NCBI GenBank assembly: GCA_003635265.1
Contig: PYIZ01000050.1
Coordinates: forward strand, 62,001 to 126,000
Length of the DNA stretch: 64,000 bases
Direction of reading: 5' to 3'
Source: Candidatus Poribacteria bacterium
GTDB lineage: Bacteria > Poribacteria > WGA-4E > PCPOR2b
In this document: piece by piece, positions 25,999 through 34,956 of the stretch
Numbering within the stretch: position 1 is the stretch's first letter
Layout of the letters: each line of letters starts with the position of its first letter
Program-made: the position numbers and the translations under genes
The notes under the pieces: generated by a model
The model's database searches: none
Told to the model about the DNA's origin: nothing
Seen by the model: only the letters and a program-made list of their open reading frames with translations

Positions 25999-26694
25999 AT
26001 GCTCCCCCAACCGATTCAGCTAGCAATGTTCGACATGGCTGGGACCACTGTCAACGACAAAGTCGACGGACACCCGCTGATGGTCATCAGTATGATGCGT
26101 GCTTTTGCGAAGCACGGGATTGAGCTCGCTCCAGACCTAATTAACAAGCATCGGGGGAAGCAGAAATCTGAGGCTATCCAAACCCTTCTGCGCGAGGTTG
26201 CAGAACTATCTCCAACCGATGCCGAGCGTGTTGGGGATGGCGTGTACTACGATTTTCTTCATGAACTGGAAAGCAACCTTTCAAGTATTTCGGAAATTGA
26301 CGGTACAACCGAGCTTTTCCGACACCTCAAATCTAAGGATATCTATATTGGGGTAGGAAGCGGCTTTCCGAGGCAGGTGGTTCAGGCAATCGTCTCTCGA
26401 CTAGGCTGGCTGGATGAAGGGCTGCTCGACTATGTAGGGAGTGCCGAGCAAATCGGTGTAGGACGTCCCAACCCGAAGATGATCCATGACGCAATGGAAC
26501 GGTTCAACATCACAGATGGAAGCAAGGTCCTCAAAATTGGGGATACTGTGGTTGATATTCAGGAAGGAAAGAACGCCGGTGCATGGACGGTCGCTGTGTT
26601 GACTGGATCTCAGACAGAAGCACAACTGATGGCAGCGGCACCAGATTACATCCTATCAAGTATTCGAGAGTTGACGACGTTAATTCCCCGGTAA
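25999..26694 (+). CDS. Phosphonatase-like HAD-superfamily hydrolase
   Basis: 231 residues from ATG at 25999; an in-frame TTG further upstream overlaps the GS gene. Motif I is MFDMAGTTVND (nucleophile and acid/base aspartates), motif II is VGSGFPRQVV, and motif IV is VLKIGDTVVDIQEG. The cap domain (about 20-95) includes INKHRGKQKSEAI. The MAGTTV start is typical of the phosphonoacetaldehyde-hydrolase-like (PhnX-like) group. Members cleave phosphate esters or phosphonates; here the role is probably dephosphorylation in the small operon. It is convergent with the PD40 gene at 26724. Confidence 0.9.
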   Translation: MLPQPIQLAMFDMAGTTVNDKVDGHPLMVISMMRAFAKHGIELAPDLINKHRGKQKSEAIQTLLREVAELSPTDAERVGDGVYYDFLHELESNLSSISEIDGTTELFRHLKSKDIYIGVGSGFPRQVVQAIVSRLGWLDEGLLDYVGSAEQIGVGRPNPKMIHDAMERFNITDGSKVLKIGDTVVDIQEGKNAGAWTVAVLTGSQTEAQLMAAAPDYILSSIRELTTLIPR

Positions 26695-26723
26695 ATACTC
26701 TAGTGCTCGGCAGCAGGAAGAGG

Positions 26724-27014
26724 TTATCGGGCAACCTGTTTGAGCCACCCCCACATCGTGAATTGCTTGTCCGCAGGCGCAACTGCAAAAGCAGGACTAT
26801 ACCACGCAGGCTGACGGTCATGTGCGAAAGGATTATTAGTGAGGTTTTGGGGATTCCCACCATCGGCATCCATCATGTAGATCTCCCAGTTTCCAGTCCT
26901 ATTGGACTCAAAGGCAATTTGTGCCTGTGCATCGGCATCTACCATCAGTGACGTCAGACCCAAGAAGACAACGCTCGCTCGCACGAAATATGCGAGATTG
27001 TATCTCGGTTGCAT
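26724..27014 (-). CDS. Minimal PD40 protein: signal peptide, one blade, conserved C-terminal tail
   Basis: 96 residues. It has the same signal peptide type as the larger paralogues (QPRYNLAYFVRASVV..., processed after a DAQA-like site), then one complete PD40 blade ([28 protein letters not shown]), then the shared tail AFAVAP..KQFTMWGWLKQ. All the others in the array have six blades, so this looks like an internal-deletion product joining the first and last blades. AAGGAGG precedes ATG, with the array's 30-bp spacer upstream. A single blade cannot close a propeller, so if functional it might oligomerise or act only through its tail. Confidence 0.75.
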   Translation of the reverse strand: MQPRYNLAYFVRASVVFLGLTSLMVDADAQAQIAFESNRTGNWEIYMMDADGGNPQNLTNNPFAHDRQPAWYSPAFAVAPADKQFTMWGWLKQVAR

Positions 27015-27044
27015 CTGCTGTACCTCCTTTTTTATTCAGGTCAA

Positions 27045-27074
27045 TTATCGCGCGATCTGCTTGAGCCATCCCAT
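27045..27074 (-). pseudogene. Orphan PD40 C-terminal tail (remnant)
   Basis: On the minus strand this reads M-G-W-L-K-Q-I-A-R-stop, the last codons of the PD40 family tail (MWGWLKQ...AR) with one codon lost. It lies 4 bp after the stop of the metallopeptidase gene. It is followed by the usual 30-bp spacer and the start of the 26724 gene. It marks where a PD40 gene once ended. Confidence 0.75.
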
Positions 27075-27078
27075 TATA

Positions 27079-30000
27079 TTACTTCAAAATGACCATCCGT
27101 CTCGTGGCAGAATACTCGCCGGCTGAAAAATGGTAAAAGTAAACTCCACTTGCCGCCTGTTCGCCAAGATTGTTTCTCCCATCCCAGTGAATTGCCTTTG
27201 ACCGACTCTCATAGACCGCCGCAATCCGATGGCCAACGTCCAGCGTGCGGACGACCTGTCCCGCTGTGTCATAGATGGTCAATGTCACGAAAGCCTCCTC
27301 TGCCAATCGATACGGTATCCACGTCTCCGGGTTGAACGGATTCGGATAGTTTGCTAACAGTTCCGTCTCCGAAGGCATCTCATAGGGAACCAACGCTAAC
27401 GCCGGTAATTCGATACGGCTCCGCAAAACATCTTCAGCCGTTACCGTATACCGCAACGGCTGCATACCGATTAAGGGAGAGGGAAATCTAACGGAGATTT
27501 CAAGGACATCCCCGATTCGTGCCGCCCGCCCTGTCTCCACATCCACAACGGTTACCTGATAGCCAACCTCCGTGGATCCCCACTTATCCGGAAGAAAAAG
27601 GTTCTCATCTCCTGTTACAGCTCTGTCAGTAGAAAGATTCTTGACAATCACGCGGAGCGCTCCACTGTTGGTGCCCGTATCTTCGCCGACAATCAAACCT
27701 GTCAATGCGACAACGGGTGTGGTATCCTTCACTCCGACACCCGTCAGTGACAACAGCGGGGGGATAGCAGTTCCTGAGTAGTTATACCACCCATCACCGG
27801 AGATAACAACCGTCGCTGCCTGTTGAGCGTTCAGGATAAAGGATTGCCCCCCTATGATGGGGATATCACTGGCATCACCTGTTCCTCTAACCAGCTTGAA
27901 CGCCTTGCTACCCGAAACTGTAATGGCTGAAACATTGTCTTCAATCCCTTCGAGTGCTAACAGGTCGCTGACGTGAGTTATTCGCGAATCTCTCAACGGC
28001 ACCCCCACCAAGTTTCTACCCGGGTGCAACGTTATGAAGCTGCTTCCGTTGGTCCCAAGGGCATCACCACGCAGACGAAGGACCACCGCGTTGTTCATAA
28101 CGGCGATGATACCTCTGTCATTGGTCAAAACCGGATCGGCAATCGTATCTCGGCTCGAGTTACCTAGATAGCTGTGCCATCTCTGAGTGACAGGATCATG
28201 CGTAGTGAGGAAGTTGACGGTGTCCGACCCACCGAGGGCATCGTAGAGGTCAGCAACCGATTTGATGCTCCTTGCCACGTTGTCAACAGTTGTCACCTGT
28301 AGTGGAACATGAATCCAACTGACACCCGCTGGCACCGCCCAGAGGTACTCAGTAGGTCGGTCATCGGAGATGGCGTGAAAGGTGATTTTTCCCTCGATTC
28401 CAGCGGCAGATACAGAGACAGTGTTTGCGCCCAAGTTCCCTAGCGTGAGCGTGTTCTGCGCCCTGCCATTTTCATCAGTTCTAGTGATTTTGGGATGGAC
28501 TATTCCGCCGCCTGTGGTGACAGTAAAGGTGACCGCAATCCCTGAGGCTGCAGAACCGTTCTCATCCTGCACTTCAACGACATAAGGGTTCGACAGTGGT
28601 GTGAAGGCTATCCCTGCTTGGTGATCGCCTGATATTTTCAAAAGGGCCGGGTGTGCTTGGTTGTCAAATAGCACCCTAACTCCTCTGTTTTGGAGGGTTG
28701 GGATGTGCGTATGGATAGATAAGTAGCGTAGGGGGTTTCTCCTTACATCAACCGTGTCTCCGCTTCCCAATCCCGTATTTGCCACCAGGGGCGAGAGGTC
28801 GGATACTGAATTGCCCCAAAGATACAGTGACTCCAGATTGGTTAAGTCTGCTAACGGGGATATATCTGATATTGAATTGTTCGCAAGATACAGTAACTCC
28901 AGATTGGTTAAGTCTGCTAACGGGGATATATCTGATATTGAATTGCTCCTAAGAGACAGTTTCGTCAGATGGGTTAAGCCTTTCAACATGGATATATCCG
29001 ATACGGAATTTCTCCCAAGAGACAGTTTCGTCAGATGGGTTAAGTTTGCCAACGGGGATATATCTGATATTGAATTGCTCTCAAGATACAGCAATTTCAG
29101 ATTGGTTAAGCCTTTCAACGGGGATATATCTGATATTGAATTGTTCCCAAAAAACAAGCTCGTCAGATTGGTTAAGTTTGCCAACGGGGATATATCTGAT
29201 ATTGAATTGCTCCCAAGCGACAGCAATTTCAGATTGGTTAAGTCTGCTAACGGGGATATATCTGATATTGAATTGCCTCCAAGATACAGCAACATTAGAT
29301 TCACTGCATGTTCAAGACCGGTGAGATCTGTTATGCGGTGATTGGTAGCACGAAGGCTCCGTAAGTTTAACATCGCATGAGGCGTAAGCGCAGCCTCACC
29401 AATATGCTTCCGCACTACCGCTGCTAAATTTCCATCCGGTGTTGACACAACCTTGGGGGGCGGCAGCAAGGAGGTAATATTAATTGGATATCGCTGACTC
29501 CATGAGATGTTTCCATGCACATCAATAACCTGAAGGAATACAGATTTGTTTCTTGGTTCTAGTGCAGTTGTGACAATTTCAACGGTGCTGCTTATGCCAG
29601 TTAATCGTTTACAAGCAAGAAAACCCCCGGACCTCTCATAATCAGATTTTACTTCGGGTGTATGTAACCGCGCTTGATGAAGGCCATCAAAATCAGCTAC
29701 CTCAAAACGGAGACCGATGGTATTCGGTAGCGATGCTAACCTTGCTGTGAGTGCTCCAATTGTTGTACTCTTGTTGAAGTTTTGACTGGCACGAGTGGGG
29801 TTGAAGTAAGGATGGACATCCAACCCTTCGGCTGCACATTTAGACAACTGGGATTGATTGCTTCCTCCATAAGACATGATATAGGCATCGTTACGAAAAT
29901 CGTGTCTCAAACCAAAGGTATGCCCAAGTTCGTGGGCGGCAAGATAAACTTTATTAATAATATCTCCTATACCATGGATGAGTGCTGTTCCACCTCCTCC

Positions 30001-30570
30001 ATCACCCAGCGTGGCTTGCCCCCCGGCGCCATCAATCAGATAGCCGCTATCTACCACAATGAGATAGATATTTTGTAAGGTGTCAAACTGTTCGTTGACT
30101 TTTTTTCTAACTTTGTCAAAAGTTTCATGCTCATAATAGTCTGCGGTGAACTGCCCGTTCACATGATGCACCACTGCATTTCCCATCGGATCGGCTTCAA
30201 AGGTAAAGGTTTTTCTGCCAAACCCGTGTCGTTCCATATCGTTAGCGTATCCCTGCTGTACCCTTTTTATTAAGGTATCCATCTGTGCGTTTATATACGG
30301 CCGAGGTTGACGGTCGCTTGGGCGAAAGTAGATGAGCCGAACCGTGTAGGGGTCACCGACGTTCAAATTCGCAGCAGCAGGGGCTTGGGCATAATTGGAG
30401 TTGAGGGATTTGGCATACCAGTGATCGTCCGGTGGATAATCAATCACACCGCAAAAATGTGCCCCGTTTCCCTCCGTTGGCTGGGAGGCGGCAACCGCTG
30501 GGTTAAGTGTGGCACCGGTGAGATAGACTATTACCGCATACAAAGTGAAACGAGAAATTTGTGTTTTCAC
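27079..30570 (-). CDS. Secreted mosaic metallopeptidase with LRRs, Big1 domain and FlgD-like tail
   Basis: 1163 residues from GTG at 30570 (TAAGGAGG upstream). Order: signal peptide (1-27); metzincin peptidase with HELGHTFGLRH near 212-222 and a Met-turn IMSYGG; about nine 22-residue leucine-rich repeats (SISDISPLADLTNL, about 400-600) capped by LRYLSIHTHIP; a bacterial Ig-like Big1 domain (VEVQDENGSAASGIAVTF); a beta-rich region ending with GDGWYNYSG; and a FlgD-like C-terminal unit (NYPNPFNPETWIPYRL ... GVYFYHFSAG ... RRMVILK). It is probably exported and displayed, degrading or binding surface proteins of neighbours or a host. It splits the PD40 array. Confidence 0.88.
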   Translation of the reverse strand: MKTQISRFTLYAVIVYLTGATLNPAVAASQPTEGNGAHFCGVIDYPPDDHWYAKSLNSNYAQAPAAANLNVGDPYTVRLIYFRPSDRQPRPYINAQMDTLIKRVQQGYANDMERHGFGRKTFTFEADPMGNAVVHHVNGQFTADYYEHETFDKVRKKVNEQFDTLQNIYLIVVDSGYLIDGAGGQATLGDGGGGTALIHGIGDIINKVYLAAHELGHTFGLRHDFRNDAYIMSYGGSNQSQLSKCAAEGLDVHPYFNPTRASQNFNKSTTIGALTARLASLPNTIGLRFEVADFDGLHQARLHTPEVKSDYERSGGFLACKRLTGISSTVEIVTTALEPRNKSVFLQVIDVHGNISWSQRYPINITSLLPPPKVVSTPDGNLAAVVRKHIGEAALTPHAMLNLRSLRATNHRITDLTGLEHAVNLMLLYLGGNSISDISPLADLTNLKLLSLGSNSISDISPLANLTNLTSLFFGNNSISDISPLKGLTNLKLLYLESNSISDISPLANLTHLTKLSLGRNSVSDISMLKGLTHLTKLSLRSNSISDISPLADLTNLELLYLANNSISDISPLADLTNLESLYLWGNSVSDLSPLVANTGLGSGDTVDVRRNPLRYLSIHTHIPTLQNRGVRVLFDNQAHPALLKISGDHQAGIAFTPLSNPYVVEVQDENGSAASGIAVTFTVTTGGGIVHPKITRTDENGRAQNTLTLGNLGANTVSVSAAGIEGKITFHAISDDRPTEYLWAVPAGVSWIHVPLQVTTVDNVARSIKSVADLYDALGGSDTVNFLTTHDPVTQRWHSYLGNSSRDTIADPVLTNDRGIIAVMNNAVVLRLRGDALGTNGSSFITLHPGRNLVGVPLRDSRITHVSDLLALEGIEDNVSAITVSGSKAFKLVRGTGDASDIPIIGGQSFILNAQQAATVVISGDGWYNYSGTAIPPLLSLTGVGVKDTTPVVALTGLIVGEDTGTNSGALRVIVKNLSTDRAVTGDENLFLPDKWGSTEVGYQVTVVDVETGRAARIGDVLEISVRFPSPLIGMQPLRYTVTAEDVLRSRIELPALALVPYEMPSETELLANYPNPFNPETWIPYRLAEEAFVTLTIYDTAGQVVRTLDVGHRIAAVYESRSKAIHWDGRNNLGEQAASGVYFYHFSAGEYSATRRMVILK
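28760..29345. repeat. Tandem 66-bp DNA repeats encoding the LRRs
   Basis: About nine 66-bp units each encode one LRR. The core string for ISDISPLA (GGGGATATATCTGATAT on the plus strand) recurs with few changes. Near-identity at DNA level points to recent expansion or ongoing unit gain and loss. Confidence 0.8.
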
Positions 30571-31041
30571 AGATTTACCTCCTTATCGGTTGAGAAGGTA
30601 TAAGAGGCATCTGTAGCTAGATTCTGTAGACATTTCAACAGAACCTAGATAAGATCCGACAGGAATCGTTGCCAAACGAAATTGACTTGTTGAATCATCC
30701 ACAAGCAATTTAGATGCCACAGCTATCTCGTATCATTCGGAGCGTATTGTGCAAAAACCAAGTTTTCCGGAAACTCCTTCTCTGGGCGACTTTGCACTTG
30801 ATTTTACATCAGCTATGATTTCAAAGGGAGGTTTGTGTTCAGGAAGAGTTTGTCGAAACTGTGCCACACTGTTGTTGCAGAAATCCCACACCGGTACTTA
30901 GAATGGACGAGCCAACTTCAATTATATTAAACCAAGTTACTCGGGCATGTTGACGTTTTGATGTTTCTAATATTGGTAAATCCTCTAACATGCTGCCAAC
31001 ATAAATAAGTTGTAGGGAACAACCTTTCCTCTCAAAGGCAG
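30571..31041. other. 471-bp non-coding region between the metallopeptidase and the PD40 array
   Basis: No gene is seen. The last 19 bp (31023-31041) match the standard spacer that follows other PD40 stops, including its CTTTGAG and GGAA parts, and then homology ends. The rest presumably contains the promoter of the metallopeptidase gene, but I find no consensus match. Confidence 0.6.
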
Positions 31042-31995
31042 TTATCGCACAACTTGTTTAAGCCATCCCCACATTGCGAATTGCTTACCTGTCGGAGCAA
31101 CTGCGAAAGCAGGACTATACCACGCAGGATCCACCTCTTGCGTCAAAGGACTGTTTGTGAGCTGTTGAAGATTCCCACCATCGGCGTCCATCACGTAGAT
31201 GTCCCAGTTTCCATTCCTCTTGGAATCAAAGGCAATGCGTTTGCCATCAGGAGACCAAGAGGGAGAACTGTCATCCCAGCGACTGTCTGTGAGTTGTTGA
31301 GGATTCCCACCATCCGCGTCCACCACGTAGATAGCCCTACGGGAAACGAAGGCAATGCGCTTGCTATTGGGAGACCAAGAGGGACTCCAGTCACTACGGC
31401 GAGGACTATTGGTGAGGTTTTGAATTTTCCTGCCATTGGCGCTCATCACGTAGATTTCTGCCCAGTTGTGATCTCTATAGGAAACGAAAGTAATGTGTTT
31501 GCCATTGGGAGACCAAGAGGGTGAATGGTCATCATGGGGATCATTGGTAATGTTTTTAAGATTCTTACCATTGGTGTTCATTACGTAGATTTCCCAGTTA
31601 CCGTCCCTATCGGAAGCGAAGGCGATATGTTTGCCGTCCGGTGACCATGAGGGCAACAAGTCACTATGATGATTTTTTGTGAGGTTGCGACGCCTCCTAC
31701 CATTGGCGTTCATCACGTAGATTTCCCAGTTATCATCCCTATTAAAAGTATTAAAAGTAAAGGCAATGCGTTTGCCATCGGAAGACCAAGATGGATACCT
31801 GTAATCATTGGGATTTTTGGTGAGGTTTTGCGGATTGCCCCCATCGTCGTCCATCACGTAAATGTCCGCGTTGCCGTTCTCGCTGGACACAAAGGCAATC
31901 TGTGCGTGTGCGTTGCCACTTACCATCAGTGACATTAACCCTAAGAGGACAACACTCGCTAAAATGAAATATGCAGGATTGTATTTCCGTTGCAT
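31042..31995 (-). CDS. Exported six-blade PD40 (TolB-like) propeller protein, fifth in array
   Basis: 317 residues from ATG at 31995 with GGAAGG upstream; eight in-frame codons before it include that site. There is a signal peptide to about residue 30 (SGNAHA), then six PD40 blades of about 43 residues with cores such as IYVMNTNGKNLKNITNDP and PSWSPDGKRIAF, then the tail AFAVAPTGKQFAMWGWLKQ. Blade 5 is shortened. PD40 repeats build the TolB-type beta-propeller that binds peptides or proteins. It is the last intact member before the inserted metallopeptidase gene. Confidence 0.88.
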   Translation of the reverse strand: MQRKYNPAYFILASVVLLGLMSLMVSGNAHAQIAFVSSENGNADIYVMDDDGGNPQNLTKNPNDYRYPSWSSDGKRIAFTFNTFNRDDNWEIYVMNANGRRRRNLTKNHHSDLLPSWSPDGKHIAFASDRDGNWEIYVMNTNGKNLKNITNDPHDDHSPSWSPNGKHITFVSYRDHNWAEIYVMSANGRKIQNLTNSPRRSDWSPSWSPNSKRIAFVSRRAIYVVDADGGNPQQLTDSRWDDSSPSWSPDGKRIAFDSKRNGNWDIYVMDADGGNLQQLTNSPLTQEVDPAWYSPAFAVAPTGKQFAMWGWLKQVVR

Positions 31996-32025
31996 CTGTC
32001 GTTCCGCCTTCCTTCTCAAAGGCAG

Positions 32026-32982
32026 TTATCGCACAACTTGTTTAAGCCATCCCCACATCCTAAATGCCTTGCGGACAGGTTCAGCTGCAGAACCATCAGG
32101 AAACCACGCAGGATGGGATTCATCTCCAAAAGAACTGTTAGTCAGGTTTTGCGGGTTTTCCCCATCGTCGTCCATCAAGTAAATTTCCCAGTTACCATCC
32201 CTATCAGAGGCGAAAGCAATGCGTCTGCCGTTAGGAGACCATGAGGGAAACTTATCAGCCGCCGGATGGTTTGTAAGGTTCTGAATATTCTGCCCATCGG
32301 CGTCCATCACGTAAATGTCGATGTCACCATCCTTAGGCGCAGACGTAAAGGCGATCCGTTTACCGTTAGGGGACCATGAGGGGGCCCAGTTATCACGCAG
32401 ACTTCCAGTGAGGTTTTTAGACTTCCCTCCATCGGCGTCCATCACGTGGATGTCCCAGTGGGCACCCCTATGGGAGGCAAAGGCAATGCGCTTGCCATCT
32501 GGGGACCATACGGGATAACGGTCAGTACGGCGGTGACTTCCAGTGAGTTGTTGAATGTTCCTGCCATTGGCGTCCATTACGTAAATGCCTGATCTCCGTT
32601 CCCTATCAGAAGCGAAAGCGATGCGTTTGCCGTCAGGAGACCATGAAGGTTCCCACTCATCTTGATGACTGTTAGTGAGATTTCGGCTTTTTCCGTCATC
32701 TATGTCCATCACGTAGATGTCCCAACTTCTATTGGTCTGGGCAGCGAAGGTGATGCGTTTGCCATCTGGGGACCATGAGAGAAAATCGTCAGCCCAGCGA
32801 TTGTTGGTGAGTCGTCGAAGATTCCTGCCATTGGGATCTATCATATAAATATTCACAGTGTGAATCTTCTCAGACGTAAAGGCAATTTGTGCCTGCGCGT
32901 CAACACCTACCATCAGCGGCATCAGACCCAAAAGAACAGCGTACGCTAGCATGAGATATGTAAGATTGTATCTCCGTCGCAT
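32026..32982 (-). CDS. Exported six-blade PD40 propeller protein, fourth in array
   Basis: 318 residues with ATG at 32982. The signal peptide ends near GVDAQA. Six blades follow, with more variation than its neighbours (for example IYMIDPNGRNLRRLTNN, DIHVMDADGGKSKNLTGS). The tail differs before the end (GSAAEPVRKAFRMWGWLKQ) and has lost the FAV part, yet keeps MWGWLKQVVR exactly. Spacing to both neighbours is 30 bp. Confidence 0.88.
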   Translation of the reverse strand: MRRRYNLTYLMLAYAVLLGLMPLMVGVDAQAQIAFTSEKIHTVNIYMIDPNGRNLRRLTNNRWADDFLSWSPDGKRITFAAQTNRSWDIYVMDIDDGKSRNLTNSHQDEWEPSWSPDGKRIAFASDRERRSGIYVMDANGRNIQQLTGSHRRTDRYPVWSPDGKRIAFASHRGAHWDIHVMDADGGKSKNLTGSLRDNWAPSWSPNGKRIAFTSAPKDGDIDIYVMDADGQNIQNLTNHPAADKFPSWSPNGRRIAFASDRDGNWEIYLMDDDGENPQNLTNSSFGDESHPAWFPDGSAAEPVRKAFRMWGWLKQVVR

Positions 32983-33012
32983 CTGTTATGCCCCCTTCCT
33001 TCTCAAAAGTGG

Positions 33013-33969
33013 TTATCGCGCGATCTGTTTCAGCCCTCCCCACATCGTGAACCTCTTACTCGCAAGAGCCACTGCAAAAGCAGAGCGAAGCCATGTAGGT
33101 TGAGTTTCAGCTGCTAAAGAATTTTTGGTGAGATTTTGCGGATTTCCGCCATCGGCATCCATTACGTAGATATCCAAGTTACCCTCCCTATCAGAGGCGA
33201 AGACAATGTGTGTGCCGTTAGTAGACCATGAGGGATCACGATCAGTAAAGTGGGGATTTTTTGTGAGGTTTCGAGGGTTTCCCCCATCAGCGTCCATCAC
33301 GTAGATGTCTGAGCGCAAGTTGTGCCAATCTGTAACCCTAGATGTGAAGGCGATGCGTTTACCACTCGGAGACCATGAGGGATGCCAGTCAGTACGGTGG
33401 TGGCTTTTAGTGAGGTTTCGAGGATTCCTATCATTGACAGCCATTACGTAGATGTCATGGTGGACTTCCCTTCGAGACCTAGAATGGAAGGCAATATGTT
33501 TGCCATTAGGAGACCATGAAGGGTGAAAGCCAGCAGAGTGATGTTTTTTGGTGAGTTTTCTAATATTTTTCCCATTGGGGTCCATTACGTAAGTGCCCAT
33601 GGGATCCCTATAAGAACTGAAGGCAATGCGTTTGCCATTAGGAGACCATGCAGGATAATAGTCATCTGCCGGATTGTTTGTGATATTTTTGGGATTTTCT
33701 CCATCGGCATCCATCACGTAGATTTCCCAGTTCCCATCTCTCTTGGACTCGAAAGCAATGCGTTCACCGTCGGGAGACCATGAGGGACGCCGGTCCTCCG
33801 CGGGATTGTCTGTAAGTTTTCGAGGATTTCTTCCATCAGCGTCCATCACATAGATTTCCCGGTTCCCATCCCTATCAGACACGAAGGCAATCTGTGCCTG
33901 TACGTCAACGCCTACCATCAACGTCAAGAGGACAACCGTAGCTATTGCGAGAGTGTATCTCCGTTGCAT
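33013..33969 (-). CDS. Exported six-blade PD40 propeller protein, third in array
   Basis: 318 residues with ATG at 33969 (GAAGGAGG eight bases upstream). It has a signal peptide (GVDVQA), six blades (first blade [20 protein letters not shown]), and the tail [19 protein letters not shown], where WGW has become WGG. Blades 4 and 5 carry short insertions ([15 protein letters not shown]). It is presumably periplasmic or surface located, as a binding propeller. Confidence 0.88.
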   Translation of the reverse strand: MQRRYTLAIATVVLLTLMVGVDVQAQIAFVSDRDGNREIYVMDADGRNPRKLTDNPAEDRRPSWSPDGERIAFESKRDGNWEIYVMDADGENPKNITNNPADDYYPAWSPNGKRIAFSSYRDPMGTYVMDPNGKNIRKLTKKHHSAGFHPSWSPNGKHIAFHSRSRREVHHDIYVMAVNDRNPRNLTKSHHRTDWHPSWSPSGKRIAFTSRVTDWHNLRSDIYVMDADGGNPRNLTKNPHFTDRDPSWSTNGTHIVFASDREGNLDIYVMDADGGNPQNLTKNSLAAETQPTWLRSAFAVALASKRFTMWGGLKQIAR

Positions 33970-33999
33970 CTGCTGTGCCTCCTTCTTTCTCAAAGTTAG

Positions 34000-34926
34000 T
34001 TATTGGACGACCTGTTTCAGCCACCCCCACATCGTGGGTTGTTTACCCACAGGCGCAACTGCAAACGCAGGTCGATACCAAGTAGGTTCATAGTCAAATG
34101 CTAAAGGATTGTTTGTGAGTTGTCGAGGATTTTGTCCATCGGCATCCATCACATAGATGTCCGCCTTTCCATTCCTTCCGATGTAAGAAAAGGCAATGCG
34201 TTTGCCATCGGGGGACCAAGAGGGATCAAAGTAGCCCCAGGCATCGCCATCTTTGGTGAGGTTGCGATGATTTTGTCCATCAGCGTCCATCACGAAGATG
34301 TCCCAACCCCCTCTATTAGACACGAAGGCAATCTGTTTGCCATCAGGGGACCAAGAGGGTGACCCATCACCACGACGGTGTTGAGTGAGTCTTCGATGAT
34401 TTTGTCCATCAGCGTCCATCACGTAGATGTCCTCGTTCCCATCCCTATCAGACACGAAGGCAATGCGTTTGCCGTCAGGGGACCAAGAGGGAGAATGGTC
34501 AACCGCAGGATTATCTGTGAGTCTTTGAGGATTCTGCCCATCGGTGTCCATCACGTATATTTCACCGTTCCCATCTCTATCAGACACGAAGGCAATGCGT
34601 TTGCCGCCAGGAGACCATGAAGTGTGAAAGTCATCCGCCGGATTGTTTGTGAGGTTCTGAAGATTCCCACCATCGGCGTCCATCACGTAGATTTCCCAGT
34701 CCCTCTCGAAGGCAATCTGTTTACCGTCCGGTGACCATGAGGGATCGTCCTCATCCTCGGGATGATTGGTGAGTTTTCGCTGATTCTTTCCATCGGTGTC
34801 CATCACGAATATGTCCTCGTTCCCATCCCTATCAGATACGAAGGCAATCTGTGCCTGTGTGTCAACGCCTACCGCCAACGTCAAGAGGACAACTGTAGCT
34901 AGCGCGAGAGTGTATCTCCGTTGCAT
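34000..34926 (-). CDS. Exported six-blade PD40 propeller protein, second in array
   Basis: 308 residues with ATG at 34926 (GGAAGGAGG upstream). Its signal peptide is nearly identical to that of the third array member, so the two are recent duplicates. There are six blades with highly regular cores ([18 protein letters not shown]); blade 2 is short ([14 protein letters not shown]). The tail is AFAVAPVGKQPTMWGWLKQ. The 30-bp spacer before and after is conserved. Confidence 0.88.
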   Translation of the reverse strand: MQRRYTLALATVVLLTLAVGVDTQAQIAFVSDRDGNEDIFVMDTDGKNQRKLTNHPEDEDDPSWSPDGKQIAFERDWEIYVMDADGGNLQNLTNNPADDFHTSWSPGGKRIAFVSDRDGNGEIYVMDTDGQNPQRLTDNPAVDHSPSWSPDGKRIAFVSDRDGNEDIYVMDADGQNHRRLTQHRRGDGSPSWSPDGKQIAFVSNRGGWDIFVMDADGQNHRNLTKDGDAWGYFDPSWSPDGKRIAFSYIGRNGKADIYVMDADGQNPRQLTNNPLAFDYEPTWYRPAFAVAPVGKQPTMWGWLKQVVQ

Positions 34927-34956
34927 CTGCTGTGCCTCCTTCCTTTTCAAAGGTGG

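Noticed and set aside
28754-29341. A long plus-strand open frame (195 residues) opposite the LRR region
   Set aside because: It is the antisense reading of the 66-bp LRR repeats, which keep all frames open. No RBS or protein family supports it.
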